From: Antedon bifida
Lineage: Eukaryota > Echinodermata > Crinoidea > Comatulida > Antedonidae
DNA length: 64,000 nt
Direction of reading: 5' to 3'
Assembly: GCA_963402885.1 (NCBI GenBank)
Contig: OY727096.1
Coordinates: 3,782,001-3,846,000 of the forward strand
The notes below the pieces were generated by a model, which searched no databases, was not told the DNA's origin, and saw only the letters and a program-made list of their open reading frames with translations. This document shows, piece by piece, positions 10,414 to 21,460 of the stretch (positions are counted from its first letter, which is position 1; each line of letters begins with the position of its first letter). The translations under genes were made by a program, and so were the position numbers.

Positions 10414-13400
10414 GTAAGTACCAATTTTAGATGTTTGTTTGCCTATTCTAGCTAGCCTACCGCAGGTTTTATTTTCTCTCTCTGTGTCTTTTGGTAGAGC
10501 ACATAAAAGGACAACTAAGAAGGAGGGCCAGGCTATATAGCCTAGGCCTAGGCAAAGATTGGTCTAGTAGGCCTAGGTAAAGGACGTAGGATGGCTTGGT
10601 TACTGCATAATTAGAATATAAAATTAAAGACCGTAACAATCAATACTTTTATAATAAACTGAATTAATAATACAGTAACTTTATTTTAAATGAAATTTTT
10701 TTTCTTTTAGAAAAGAAAATATCACCTTTCACAAAGTTTAGGATACAAGAATGGGTATGCTGTACCAGCCAGACCACAGGTTGGTATTGGAGGTGAACCA
10801 CTTGAAGTGAATCAACTCAGTCTTGCAGAATTAGATGAACTAAACAACAAGAGACCAACATTAACTTACGGACAAGCTAAACAGCCACCACCAGAAGACT
10901 TTGTCCCTGCTCATGTTGCATTTGACAAAAAGGTAAATTTAAATTGTACGAAGTAAGCACATCACTAGAAAAGAACCATTTGACAGACATGTCTTTACTA
11001 ACAAAATATTAGATTGAATGTTAAGTTTGTATAGAAATATTAAAGAAAGTGATATTTATTTATTATTAAACAATATTCTTAGTTAAAAATTCAAAATCCA
11101 TTCATGCATGACAATTTATTGTTGATTTGTTTAATTTTCCCACAGGTCTTGAAATTTGATGCCTTTTTTCGCCAAACAGTTCATGAGTCTCCAAACGAAT
11201 ATTACCGTGTGCGACCAGTTTGTATCTTTTACTATTTAGAGGATGACAGTATTTCCGTGATCGAGCCTCATGTCGAGAACAGCGGGATGCCACAGGGAAA
11301 ACTTATCAAGCGTATGCGTTTACCAAAGAATGATCAAGGAGATTTTTGGCACTGGAAGGACCTTAACATAGACATGAATGTGAACTTCTATGGAAAAGCT
11401 TTTCATATCACCAATTGTGACAAATGGACATCGGTATGTTAAACCTACCCTAGAGTAAGCCCAGGAGGGATTAGGTATAAACCCACGCTGGGATATAAGG
11501 TTGCACTATCAAACTTTATGTGAAAAAAATGTGATGATGTCATATCACTACCATACTTGGGCACATCACACTTTTTTTGTCAAACTAGTGTGATAGTGTA
11601 TTCAGCATTAAGCTATCTATAAGCCATATACAAAAGTATAAGAATAGAAGTGCCATGATTGATCTTTTCTATGCTATTTTTCAAAAGAAATTCAGAATAC
11701 ATTATAAAATACATTTTTTTACAGGAATTTATGGCAAGCGAAGGTATTGAGTTGAACCCTCCTACTTCTGTGCCAAATGATCCCTACAATGAATCAAGAA
11801 AAGAGTCTGCTGCCCTCAGAACATTCAAGACACCGTCAAACTTTGACAAACTTCGACAGTTCATTGAACTTGACAGGAAGGTATGTAACAAACAAAAAGC
11901 CAAAAATTAACAAAGTATTGCAAAAGAATCGTGTTTAGAAGAATCAAATTATTACTGCAGTCATTTTCCTGGTCATAATCACAGCTTTTTCCATTGTTGT
12001 CACTAAAGGTTTTACGTTTCTACTGTGTTTGGGACGACAGAGGGAGTATGTTTGGTGAAATGCGACCAAACATCATTCATTATTACTTGGTTGATGACAC
12101 AGTGGAGGTACGCGAGGTCCATGAACCTAACGATGGTCGGGATCCATTTCCTGTCTTACTCTCCAGACAAAAGTTGCCAAAGGATAGGGACAATATTGAA
12201 GGTAGATACACCCTTTCTGAAGCCTTGTCTACACTATCAAACTAGTGTGATGTGCCCACATATGGTAGTGATGTGCCCAAATATGGTAGTGATATGACAT
12301 CATCATGTCCATACATGGGCACATCACATTTTCTTGTCACATAAGGTTTGATAGTGTAGATAGAGCTTTAAAGACTGTTTCTAAAGTCTAATTATACTAT
12401 TATACCATAGAAAAATAATATTTTTACATGATTATTATACAAATCTGTCTTTTCTCTCTTCAGCATCTTTTCCATCTGTTGTCATGGAATTGTCAGAGCA
12501 TGAAATCAAAGAGTGGTACAAACCGAGTGACTTTAAAATTGGCCAAACCATCTACGTATTCAACCGTCCCTTCCTCATCTATGACTGCGATGAGTTCACT
12601 AAAGACTACCTGTTCAGAACGTATGGTGTCAGGGATTTCACACCAGTTGAGGTTAAAGGACGTGCTCGTGATGTACCGCAGATGGTAAATTATATTTCTT
12701 TATATAGTTAAATTTACAGTAACATAAAAAAACATACGATACGTAGTTAAAGCTGATGATAAAGATAATGTTACCATATCTGGTGAGTACCCAGAAAATG
12801 AAAAAACTGAACAAAAAAAATAAAATTAGTAATCTGAAATGAATAAAAAAACACAAAAAATATGTAAAAAAAAAAAAAATCCTATTACTATTAACTAATT
12901 AAATTAAAACATGTATATGCGATAAAACAACTGGATAAAATGAAGGAAGCTAAATATAACTTTTAAAAAAGGTGATGTCCTGAAGTTAAAAAAAATACTG
13001 TATAAAAATATTTTTGAGAACTGTAGCCTGGAGAGATAAAAATGTTAACTAAATCAACATTTAATGCTATTTAAAAAAAAACAACTTAAATCGCATATTT
13101 TTACTTCGGTTTAGTTGATACCGGTGCTATACAAATACCTAAATTATTATTATTATTATTAACAATTATTTTATTGTAGGATTTAGCACCTTACAATGGC
13201 TTTGGATCTTTGGAGGATTCCTTGCGGTCATGTCTGTCACTCGTTCCTCAACCTCCGAAAAAGGATTTCATCAAGATGCTGGAGAACGACCACAAAGTAC
13301 TTAGATTTGAAGCTGTAATGGTGAGTTGTTTTTATTGTCAGTACCATCTTTCACATCTGAAGTATCCAAAAACAAACACATTTTTGGAGAATTTGCAAAA

Positions 13401-15436
13401 ATTTGGTTAACATATAATATCAAGTTGTTTATTATAGATAAGTTTGCGGTGATAGAATGTGGTAACACGCACTAATAGGTTTGAAAAGAAAAAGCTACAG
13501 TTAACAAATTATACTTACGTCTTTACTTCAGCAGTAATTCAACTTTCAACTGCAGTAATCTTGTAACACTGAGATCTCTCATTATTTAATGAAATCTATT
13601 TTTGTTTTTAATTTACAGGATTCCGTCAAACCAGAAGACAAAGGACGGCGCTTCATAATCAGCTACCGTCTAGCGGACGACATGATGACCATCTTTGAAC
13701 CTCCAGTTCGCAACTCCGGCATCATAAGCGGAAAATTCCTTGAAAGGACGCGAGTAACTAAACCAGGTTCTCAACCAGACAGACCTGAATTTTACGAACC
13801 GCAAGATCTGTATATCGGAGCAACCGTTCAGGTTTTCAACCATAGGTTCATCATTACGGATGCAGACGATTACGTACGTTCATATTTAGAATCGCATCAG
13901 GAGGACTTTCCAGGTGTTCAAAAAACTATTCATTCCCTTGCTACGAAACGTGACAATAAGCAACCACCAAAGTCAATGAAGGCTGCCCCAATGAAAGTTA
14001 AAAGAAGGTGAGAAGAAAGATTCACTTTACTGATGTAGGGCTAGAGTGGCCTGAAAGCTCTGCTAATTTTTCTGGCTCTTTTACTTTATTGTTTTGATTC
14101 AGCTTTTTGCTTAATTTATTTTGTATCTCCATTGAAATCCACCACTTATACCCACAGCATTGTCATTTTTTCAGTCATTTGCCTTTGCCTTTATATTAAA
14201 TTATATGTTATATTTCACCTCTAAGCAGGCAATATTTGTATGTCATATTAAATTATGTTATATTTTTGTTTCTCTATAGTCCTGGTGATGTGGCATATTT
14301 GTTAGGAGAAGTGAAATCACAGTTAAAGAAACACAATTATACAAACTTCAACTCGTTGACGCATGCGTTCCTGCAGTACGACAGAGACCGGTCTGGCAAG
14401 ATTGACATCAACGAGGTCAAGAAGATATGCCATCGACAAAATCTACCAATCGACGATGACCTTATGAATGCTGTAAGTTTATATATCTTGTTTTAGAAAC
14501 AATTTGAAAATGCTGTTTGTTCTAATGTTGGTTCCTAGTTGGATCATTTTTTGGCCAGACTAATCAAAGTGAATACCACTTAAGCATGGTTCCCACTAGT
14601 GATGCAAGAAATTGACTTTCCAATAATTCTGTTTTCCCCCATCTGCGTAAAATCAAACCAGCTTGTTACGCGTCAACATTAGTTGCTGTTAGAACTTAAC
14701 CTGGATCATCCCGCGTACTTGACTACTTTTTTTCTGTTATTGCCTTGAATTGGTGCAATTTCTCGTACCAATGTTGTTTGCAGCACTGTTGAGTCATCAG
14801 TTGTCACTTGTGATTATACGCAATATGGCAATTTTCATTTATACGTTGTTGCGTTGCGTCCTAATGGGAACCATGCTTTAGTATTTTAAGGTAATTGACA
14901 AGTATGACCACTGCCAGAATAATAATAATAATAGTTCATTCTTATATAGCGCATATAAGCAAGCTCTCAATGCGCTGAACATTATTACCCCAGTCATTTC
15001 CTGATTAAACACCTATGGAAACATACTCCCATATATGCAGCTAGTAATCAGCGCAAAGTTGTGTCTTGATCTAACCGGGTTCCCAATTATACACCTGGGT
15101 GGAGAGAGGCAAACGTAAGTAAAGTATCTTGCCTAAGAATACAAGCAATGCGGCGAGAGTTGGATTCGAACCTCGGTCTAACGATCAGTAGTCGAACGTC
15201 CAACACACAGCACCACACGCCCTCACAGAACAGAAGACATTATTACCAAAATATCTGCAATATAGATGTTCATACTGTATTTTCATCATTCGTTATTCAT
15301 TTAGCTTTACAACTAAATAAATCTGATTTTTAATCATTTTTTATCATTTTTTTTTCAGCTTGTTTCCGAACTGGATATCAACAAAGATGGCTTGATTGAT
15401 CACGCTGAATTCATGAAGTTTATAACCTGCGACTGA
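10369..15436 (+). CDS. EFHC1: EFHC1 (myoclonin-1), three DM10 domains plus EF-hands, complete
   Basis: Ten exons (10369-10413, 10711-10932, 11146-11433, 11725-11880, 12009-12201, 12464-12684, 13180-13320, 13619-14007, 14280-14472, 15359-15436) total 1926 nt: 641 residues and a stop, against 640 for human EFHC1. All junctions keep phase and have GT-AG ends. Domains: N-terminal [11 protein letters not shown]10-1 about 90-187 ([21 protein letters not shown]); DM10-2 about 238-345 ([24 protein letters not shown]); DM10-3 about 410-525 ([25 protein letters not shown]); two EF-hand loops at 586-597 and 622-633. EFHC1 is a microtubule protein of axonemal doublets, placed inside the tubule in family members. 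The close length match favours EFHC1 over the longer EFHC2. Confidence 0.96.
10711..10932 (+). CDS. EFHC1: EFHC1 exon 2
   Basis: CTTTTAG|AAAAGA to AAAAAG|GTAAAT. Encodes [20 protein letters not shown], then [20 protein letters not shown] and [20 protein letters not shown]. This is the family-specific linker before DM10-1; phase 0 at both ends. Confidence 0.94.
11146..11433 (+). CDS. EFHC1: EFHC1 exon 3 (DM10 domain 1)
   Basis: CCCACAG|GTCTTG to TCG|GTATGT, 96 codons. Carries nearly all of the first DM10 domain: [54 protein letters not shown]. Confidence 0.95.
11501..11610. mobile_element. MITE family A copy, EFHC1 intron 3
   Basis: Left terminus reduced to CACTATCAAACTTTATGTGA; right terminus decayed after GATAGTGTA. 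A short internal deletion variant. Confidence 0.8.
11725..11880 (+). CDS. EFHC1: EFHC1 exon 4 (DM10-1/DM10-2 linker)
   Basis: TTTACAG|GAATTT to AGGAAG|GTATGT, 52 codons, reading [20 protein letters not shown] and [18 protein letters not shown]. Confidence 0.94.
12009..12201 (+). CDS. EFHC1: EFHC1 exon 5 (DM10 domain 2, first part)
   Basis: ACTAAAG|GTTTTA to GAAG|GTAGAT. Encodes [40 protein letters not shown] and [16 protein letters not shown]. Phase 0 in, phase 1 out. A MITE starts about 20 bp after the donor. Confidence 0.95.
12221..12370. mobile_element. MITE family A copy, about 20 bp from the EFHC1 exon 5 donor
   Basis: Near-complete, with two AAATATGGTAGTGATGTGCC-type subunits and the core GACATCATCATGTCCATA. 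It begins right after the donor region and lies in reverse orientation to several CLK copies. Confidence 0.9.
12464..12684 (+). CDS. EFHC1: EFHC1 exon 6 (DM10 domain 2, second part)
   Basis: CTTCAG|CATCTT to CAGATG|GTAAAT. Encodes [40 protein letters not shown], then the linker to DM10-3. Confidence 0.95.
13180..13320 (+). CDS. EFHC1: EFHC1 exon 7
   Basis: TTGTAG|GATTTA to GTAATG|GTGAGT. Encodes [20 protein letters not shown], then [20 protein letters not shown], the start of DM10-3. Confidence 0.94.
13619..14007 (+). CDS. EFHC1: EFHC1 exon 8 (DM10 domain 3)
   Basis: TTACAG|GATTCC to AGAAG|GTGAGA. Encodes [60 protein letters not shown], then a basic linker. Phase 2 out. Confidence 0.95.
14280..14472 (+). 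CDS. EFHC1: EFHC1 exon 9 (EF-hand 1)
   Basis: CTATAG|TCCTGG to AATGCT|GTAAGT. Holds the helix [11 protein letters not shown] and the calcium loop [12 protein letters not shown]. Asp, Asp, Ser, Ile and Glu occupy positions 1, 3, 5, 8 and 12, a textbook pattern. Confidence 0.94.
14580..14881. mobile_element. MITE-like element with AAGCATGGTTCCCA ends, EFHC1 intron 9
   Basis: Inverted termini TAAGCATGGTTCCCACTAG (left) and CTAATGGGAACCATGCTTTA (right) bracket about 300 bp with no long frame. The interior shows further imperfect self-complementarity. Confidence 0.7.
14920..15225. mobile_element. SINE-like repeat, copy 1, EFHC1 intron 9
   Basis: An (AAT)n start is followed by GTTCATTCTTATATAGCGCA, a block around ATCTAACCGGGTTCCC, and GTTGGATTCGAACCTCGGTC, which is a reversed tRNA B-box. 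A matching copy lies at 16185-16410 in the same orientation. Confidence 0.7.
15359..15436 (+). CDS. EFHC1: EFHC1 exon 10 (EF-hand 2, stop)
   Basis: TTTTTTCAG|CTTGTT. Encodes [25 protein letters not shown] and the stop TGA at 15434. The loop [12 protein letters not shown] also has all canonical ligand positions. Confidence 0.94.
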   Translation, partial: LVSELDINKDGLIDHAEFMKFITCD

Positions 15437-15910
15437 TTTCAAACGATTCAATTTATATTTAATATAAAACAAATATTGTAAAGAAACATTGTAAATATGA
15501 ACATTACTACTGTGCATTAAAAGAACAACAAGTGATAAGGAATTTCTAAAAATATATTTAGTGTATTTTGTTGCTAAAGTTAGGTATAATAATTACTGAT
15601 GTAGCAGCCCATCTTTACGGCGACTAAAGAATGAATCGTACTTCTATGAATTGGTAGTTGGTGACAATAACGCCAGTTGGTCATACCCAGTACCGTTTTG
15701 ATTTTACGATCATTCGGGAAACCACCTCACAAAATATATTTAGTGCATTTTGTTGCTATAGTTAGTTATTCCTGGTAACCAACAATTTTTGTGTAAATAT
15801 ACATACATGAATTTGCGTATGAAGAATTGATTTATTAATAGAATACCAAACTACTGTACTACACTGTAGACATAATATAGAAACTGTTTTTCAATAAAAT
15901 GCAATTTGCG
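15437..15910 (+). other. EFHC1 3' UTR
   Basis: Runs from the stop to shortly past AATAAA at 15893. A short block, ATATATTTAGTGTATTTTGT at 15550, is repeated with two changes near 15737. Confidence 0.6.
15893..15898 (+). terminator. EFHC1 poly(A) signal
   Basis: AATAAA 457 bp after the stop codon. A second ATAAAA-type signal lies near 15973. Confidence 0.6.
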
Positions 15911-16184
15911 TGTCATAGTCACTGTGTATCTAGTGTACTTCAAACGTAAATAAAACCGATCGTTCAAAATGTAATAAAAACTGTGTCTTGATTTCTTTTT
16001 TATTTAATTTTTTTAATTTGTTTTTTATAATGTCATTCTAGGTCTGGATCCACTAAAATGAGGGCGCAACTGTACTTAACAAATTCACTACTACTTGCGA
16101 TGTAGATCGACGATTATTAAACTGCCATTTATGTTTGCTAATTGCTTTAAAAGCAAATTGTAAACAGCATTCTTCACTGGTTTA

Positions 16185-16410
16185 CCAAAATAATAATAAT
16201 TCATTCTCTTGCACATTATTACTTGTCATTTTTTGGATCATACATAATAATGCAACTAGTAATCAGCACAAAGTTGTGTCTTGATCTAACCGGGTTCCCA
16301 TTTATACACCTGGGTGGAGAGAGGCAAATGTAAGTAAAGTGTCTTGTCTAAGGATACAAGCAATGTGGCGTTGGATTCGAACCATGATCTGTAATCCAAC
16401 GTCCAACATA
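16185..16410. mobile_element. SINE-like repeat, copy 2, between EFHC1 and NCOA
   Basis: Same order of blocks as 14920-15225, with an internal deletion. Shared: ATCTAACCGGGTTCCCA, ACACCTGGGTGGAGAGAGGC and GTTGGATTCGAACCAT. Confidence 0.7.
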
Positions 16411-16642
16411 AACAAAATGTAGTAATTTCAAATTTTCGGCATTACAATAAAAGCCTTTTACCGCCCAACCGACAATAAATTGATAAAAACAAACAATCGT
16501 GTACATTGACAATTCAATTTTATTAACAATAACTTTAGTCATTCGATAATAATACAGAAGTTGATAGGCAAAAACAATAAAGTTATACACAATATTGACT
16601 ACTATATATAATATCCCATCACACTTCCAACCCAACCATTAG

Positions 16643-16655
16643 AGGTCAAAGGTCA
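16643..16655 (+). promoter_or_regulatory. Perfect DR1 nuclear receptor element (AGGTCA-A-AGGTCA)
   Basis: Two perfect half-sites spaced by one base, the classic RXR/HNF4/PPAR-type DR1. It is 4.7 kb past the NCOA stop. Function is inferred only. Confidence 0.4.
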
Positions 16656-17862
16656 AATAATAATAAAATAATACTTTTAATTACCATGACGCACATGTAT
16701 ATAATATAGCAAGCATTTTTTTATGTTTTTGTTTTCTTTACAACAACACATTACGTAGGAAGACTACCAACATGGTACTCCAAACATTGGTCAACAGTTT
16801 GCAGGGATTATCACCTAATTAATTCATAATTAATTTCAATTTTCCTATTGTTTTATCAATTCTATATAAAAACAATCTTTAGATACAAAATATACAGAAG
16901 GGTCCTACTCTAGTCAGATTTGTATAAACTAACATTTAAAATTCATCTTCAAAATTGGCACATTCCACACCAAAACAAAGGCTATGATGATTCAAAAGCC
17001 ACGACCTTTGACACCCTGTATATTTAAATGAATCCTCCATTTTTACAATCTGATTGGAGTATTCAATATGAATACTAATTCTAGTATTGCAAATATTCTC
17101 TCGTTTCAGCCTCAACCAATAACATTTTGACAACCAAGCCAATAGGCTTAATTAACAAAGCTCTGTACACTTCTACCCGATTCTGGTAATATTTAAAAAA
17201 AAAAGTTTTCCCATGAAACATTACCTTTTTTAAATTTAGTTTAAAATGATTAAAATCCTACAAATAAAAATACCAGTGTTTGGTAAGAGTAAATCACACA
17301 TTTATATTAATTTTTAAATAATTTTGTTACACCCTAGAAACATTATTCTATATTAATAAAATTATAAAATTATTTTGATGATAAATTGGTGTAAAAACTA
17401 TAATTGATACTCCAAGTAGCTATGAAATCAAGACAATTTATTTCTATGATTTAATTTAGTAATGTTTGTCTTTCTTCTACTACTTGAAATATTAACCACA
17501 TTTTCAAACTCAAAAACTGATAATAAACTCCATTTTCACACACATTTAACATAATCGCTGGTGGCTATTTCTGCCTGTATAATATCTTGCAGCAGTATTT
17601 TGAGATATGGTAAGCATCCAGTTTGTGTGGCCATTTATAAAAAGTTATAAAAATGTGTAAACCTCTTTCGTTATTAAAATGTATGCTTTTTAGGTCATTG
17701 CTACTGTACTTCTCCTGTACATTAATTATCAAAAGAATTATTGACTTACTGGCGGTGAGTTTATATTAAGTATATATATCTTGATTTATCAAATTATCTT
17801 TAAAGTAAAAAGTTTCACATATTACATATTTTAAGGAGAACGCTTCAGGACCCAACAAATCT

Positions 17863-17956
17863 TAATAGGGGCGTCCCCTGAATAGGGGCTTCCCCTGAAT
17901 AGGGGCATCCCCTGAATAGGGGCGTCCCCTGAATAGGGGCGTCCCCTGAATAGGGG
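17863..17956. repeat. 17-bp minisatellite, about 6 copies
   Basis: Unit GGGGCGTCCCCTGAATA. Each unit has GGGG and CCCC three bases apart, so either strand can form small hairpins or G-rich structures. Confidence 0.9.
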
Positions 17957-18054
17957 TTGGCCATAGTATTAACATATAATATATCGTCTATTGTTCATTT
18001 TATGAGTGTCCTCTGTATTTGTTTAGCAATTTCACATTAGTGGTAAAACCAAAG

Positions 18055-18184
18055 TTAAGCTCTGTCTACACTAATTTAACAAAAAAGTGTGATGTGCCCA
18101 AATAGTAGTGATACGACATTACCATATATGGGCATGATCACATTTTGTTGTCACATAAAGTTTGATAGTGTAGACAGAGCTTTA
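18055..18184. mobile_element. MITE family A copy
   Basis: Both termini present (TTAAGCTCTGTCTACAC and GTGTAGACAGAGCTTTA); the core is shortened. Confidence 0.92.
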
Positions 18185-18266
18185 CATCATGGCGATTGGT
18201 CTCACACTTGATAAAGAATTTTATTTTGTATGGCATTTTCTGTTTATCAAAAAACACCAATAACCT

Positions 18267-18585
18267 TTGCCATGTGAAAACACACCATATTATAAACTCT
18301 GTCATGTGAACACACACAACTCAGCCATTTCAACACACAACATAAACTCTGCTGTTTTCAAGACACACAATATTAACTTGTTCATGTGAACACACAACAT
18401 AACTGGTTCATGTGAACACACAACATAACTGGTTCATGTGAACACACAATATTAACTTGTTCATGTGAACACACAACGTAACTGTAACATGTGAACACGC
18501 AATATAACCTTGGTCATGTGAACACACAATATTAACTTGGTCATGTGAACACACAATACTAAAATCTTTCATGTGAACGCAAGTT
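18267..18585. repeat. Minisatellite, about 26-27-bp unit, 10-12 copies
   Basis: Unit TTCATGTGAACACACAACAT plus AACTGG, with drifted copies at the left end. Confidence 0.88.
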
Positions 18586-20815
18586 ATACAAATTGATTAT
18601 TTTTGAATACAAGTTAAACCCTTAACAATACCTACAATTAAAAAATGAATGAACAGTTAAATTTTATCAATATTAGTAGCTAATTTAGATTTTGTCAACA
18701 ATGTAATAACGTATAATCACAAATTGATTGGGGATATATATTTATCAAGCATTAATTAATTTAGTTGTAACTGTAGTTATTAAGAATTAAGATAACTTCA
18801 TCCAAAATATAATTCCTATTTTCCAAAAATATATATATTTTTTTTCAGTAGTATGTGTCGACGGGTACTGATTTCTGCTCACATTTGCGACCTTCCCACA
18901 ATACATTTCACAAAGCACTGTAGTTCTGCCGGTGGCGAGCTCTTCAAATTTTTACAATAGACTATACAAACGAAAACAAAAGATCTCAATACAATTATTT
19001 ACAGTTGCTTGGTCTCAGATGTACAAGGAACAGATTATACACAACTTGTCCCACCCCCTTCCCAACTTAACCCTACTCACTTACCCTTAACACCAAAATG
19101 ATAAACAGAACCCAACATGCAGCTAACAAATGCCAACAATAGTTAGGATTATTAAGTTATAATGGCAGAAATTTTAATAAGAATAATCACAATAAATACT
19201 TATAACTTAGTAGTTGCACTACTATAATATAAGAGTCTGGTTAAGTGAGAGAAAAGTACAAATTCCAACTCTGGTGGAAGCTTAGCCCGCTTGAACGCAA
19301 CAACTGGGGGCTGGGCTTACACCAGAAGACTGACCAACATAGATCATTCTGCACGACACTTACTCCAAATACTGGTGTTATGTCTGTATGTGCTACATAC
19401 ATTTCGTATTTCAACTGGCCTGTTTGCATATATGATTAAAATAATAATAATAACTAGTATCATTGATATTATCCAATAATTTATCAATATTAAAACTGCC
19501 CATTGAATTCTACTATTCTACAATCTTCATAATATTCACATTATCTACACACACCTTCACGCATCACACACCTGCCATACCAACACCATCATAAATCACA
19601 ATTTTCAGAATTATACAATCTTTTTGTTACATACAAACATTGGCACAATACAAACAGCATTCCCTAGGTAGTAAATACCCCAAACTGAATCCAGGACCCT
19701 GCTTGGTAAATTCTACATATCATCTAACATTCAACAAAATTAAAATTATTAGTAAACTTCTTCGGATGCCAATGACATTGCGTCAGAAACAGCGCTAAGA
19801 AGTCAAAGGTCATGACTAGTGACGTAGAGTCATAATAGTTGTCATTTAAATCTGAGTAATTAAATAGTTTATACTTTTTCTTCACTATGAATTTATTTTC
19901 CTTTGAATTCAACTCGTTCACATATTATCCTCATGAAGAATGCTAAATAATACAGTATACTTAAATACCATGGGTTTGTACAATGTATGCTAAGGAATAA
20001 AATGCCCCTTCCTCCTACAACCACAGTACCAAGTACAAAATGCCTGTAACTGTACATGCCAAGCTACAACGATGACTCTATCATCCCTTCTCTGAGGTAG
20101 GTAGGTTTGTTACAGTATGCCGTGTCTAATTAAATTTTAATACCATTATTTTTAATACCATTTGGATGTAAATGTGTTTGTGGAGTGCCGAACTGTATTG
20201 ACTTAAACGGAACCAAAATAGTAAGTATTCAAAGAATAACGTTTATGACTGAGCACGCAAACTTGTTCGATTGATTTTAGATAATCTTTAGAAACAAGAC
20301 CGTATTATATTCTAGTGCCATTCGCAATACAGCATGAAAACAAAGAATATGAATATACCAAATTTGGAAATAATTGCCTTGTTGTTTTTCGTGGTAGTAG
20401 TAGTAGAATCTAATAATACATTATAAAGAGTATATTCACGCTAGATCCAGTTACAGAAAAAATAAAACCATTAAAAACTGAATGATTAAAAACGTAATTG
20501 TGATAACATAAAGTCACTTTCAATTTCAGTGTGAGCTCTGATTTGATATCTTTTTTTCCATCATTTCCTTATTAGGAATTTGTCTATACTGTAGTTTCTA
20601 TTTCTGTTCAAATACAAAAAATAATCAACATTTTAAAATAATACAATGATAGTATGACGATATGTCTATGGTTGTATGAAATAAACAATGAATTAAAATA
20701 ACAATATATTTACAGCAGCCTGTATCTCATATATCTTAAATACTCCTTTTTAAATAAAATCTGCAAAATTTTGGTTTGCCAACAACCTTCCTTTCCTAAG
20801 ACACATAAACTTCAT

Positions 20816-21290
20816 AGAATCTCACACTGAGGGCAGCATCAACATCTATGTCACCACTGAGGGCAGCATCGACATCTATGATGTCACCACTGAGGGCAGC
20901 ATCGACATCTTTGATGTCACCACTGAGGGCAGCATCGACATTTATGATGTTACCACTGAGGGCAGCATCACCATCTATGTCACCACTGAGGGCAGCATCG
21001 ACATCTATGATGTCACCACTGAGTGCAGCATCGACATCTATGTCACCACTGAGGGCAGCATCAACATCTATGTCACCACTGAGGGCAGCATCAACATCTA
21101 TGTCACCACTGAGGGCAGCATCGACATCTACGATGTCACCACTGAGGGCAGCATCGACATCTATGTCACCACTGAGGGCAGGATCGACATCTATGATGTC
21201 ACCACTGAGTGCAGCATCAACATCTATGATGCCACCACTGAGGGCAGCATCAACATCTATGATGTCATCACTGAGGGCAGCATACGATTC
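20816..21290. repeat. Minisatellite with 30- and 33-bp units, about 15 copies, beside the NCOA 3' end
   Basis: Unit CCACTGAGGGCAGCATCGAC plus ATCTATGATGT. Length variants differ by three bases (ATG present or absent), so frames stay open on both strands (DAALSGDIIDV repeats on minus, SPLRAASTSMM on plus). It lies just past the NCOA stop and the first poly(A) signal, so I class it as 3' flank or long 3' UTR, not coding. Confidence 0.88.
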
Positions 21291-21337
21291 CACCTCTCTG
21301 TTCCAGATGTTGCAGTGCCACTGCCAGGCTACAATCC

Positions 21338-21343
21338 TTTATT
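21338..21343 (-). terminator. NCOA poly(A) signal
   Basis: AATAAA on the minus strand, 43 bp after the NCOA stop codon. Using it would give a very short 3' UTR. Confidence 0.45.
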
Positions 21344-21385
21344 ACTTGTTAAGTATTTAGGCAGGACATGGCATTTCAGCAAGGG

Positions 21386-21460
21386 TTAGCCTGTTTCTTG
21401 TAATAATTTCTGTAGTAAACTGTTATTCCCTGTGGATTCATGTGAATCATTTTGTGATTG
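21386..21460 (-). CDS. NCOA: NCOA last exon (terminal LxxLL and stop)
   Basis: TTTTGTAG|CAATCA, 24 codons and TAA: QSQNDSHESTGNNSLLQKLL then QETG and stop. It resembles the SLLQQLLTE end of vertebrate NCOA1 isoform a. The preceding exon ends in phase 0, as needed. Confidence 0.9.
   Translation of the reverse strand, partial: QSQNDSHESTGNNSLLQKLLQETG

Larger units (their letters stand above)
15911..20800. other. Convergent intergenic region between EFHC1 and NCOA
   Basis: No coding exon found on either strand. Contains a SINE-like copy, a perfect DR1 motif, two minisatellites and one family A MITE. The open frames near 16348, 16936, 19241 and 19724 have no splice or family support. Confidence 0.6.

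Noticed and set aside
20796..21293. 165-codon minus-strand frame of DAALSGDIIDV repeats as the NCOA C-terminus
   Set aside because: The NCOA frame ends at 21386 with the expected LLQKLL end; the repeat has no acceptor, no start and no family resemblance.
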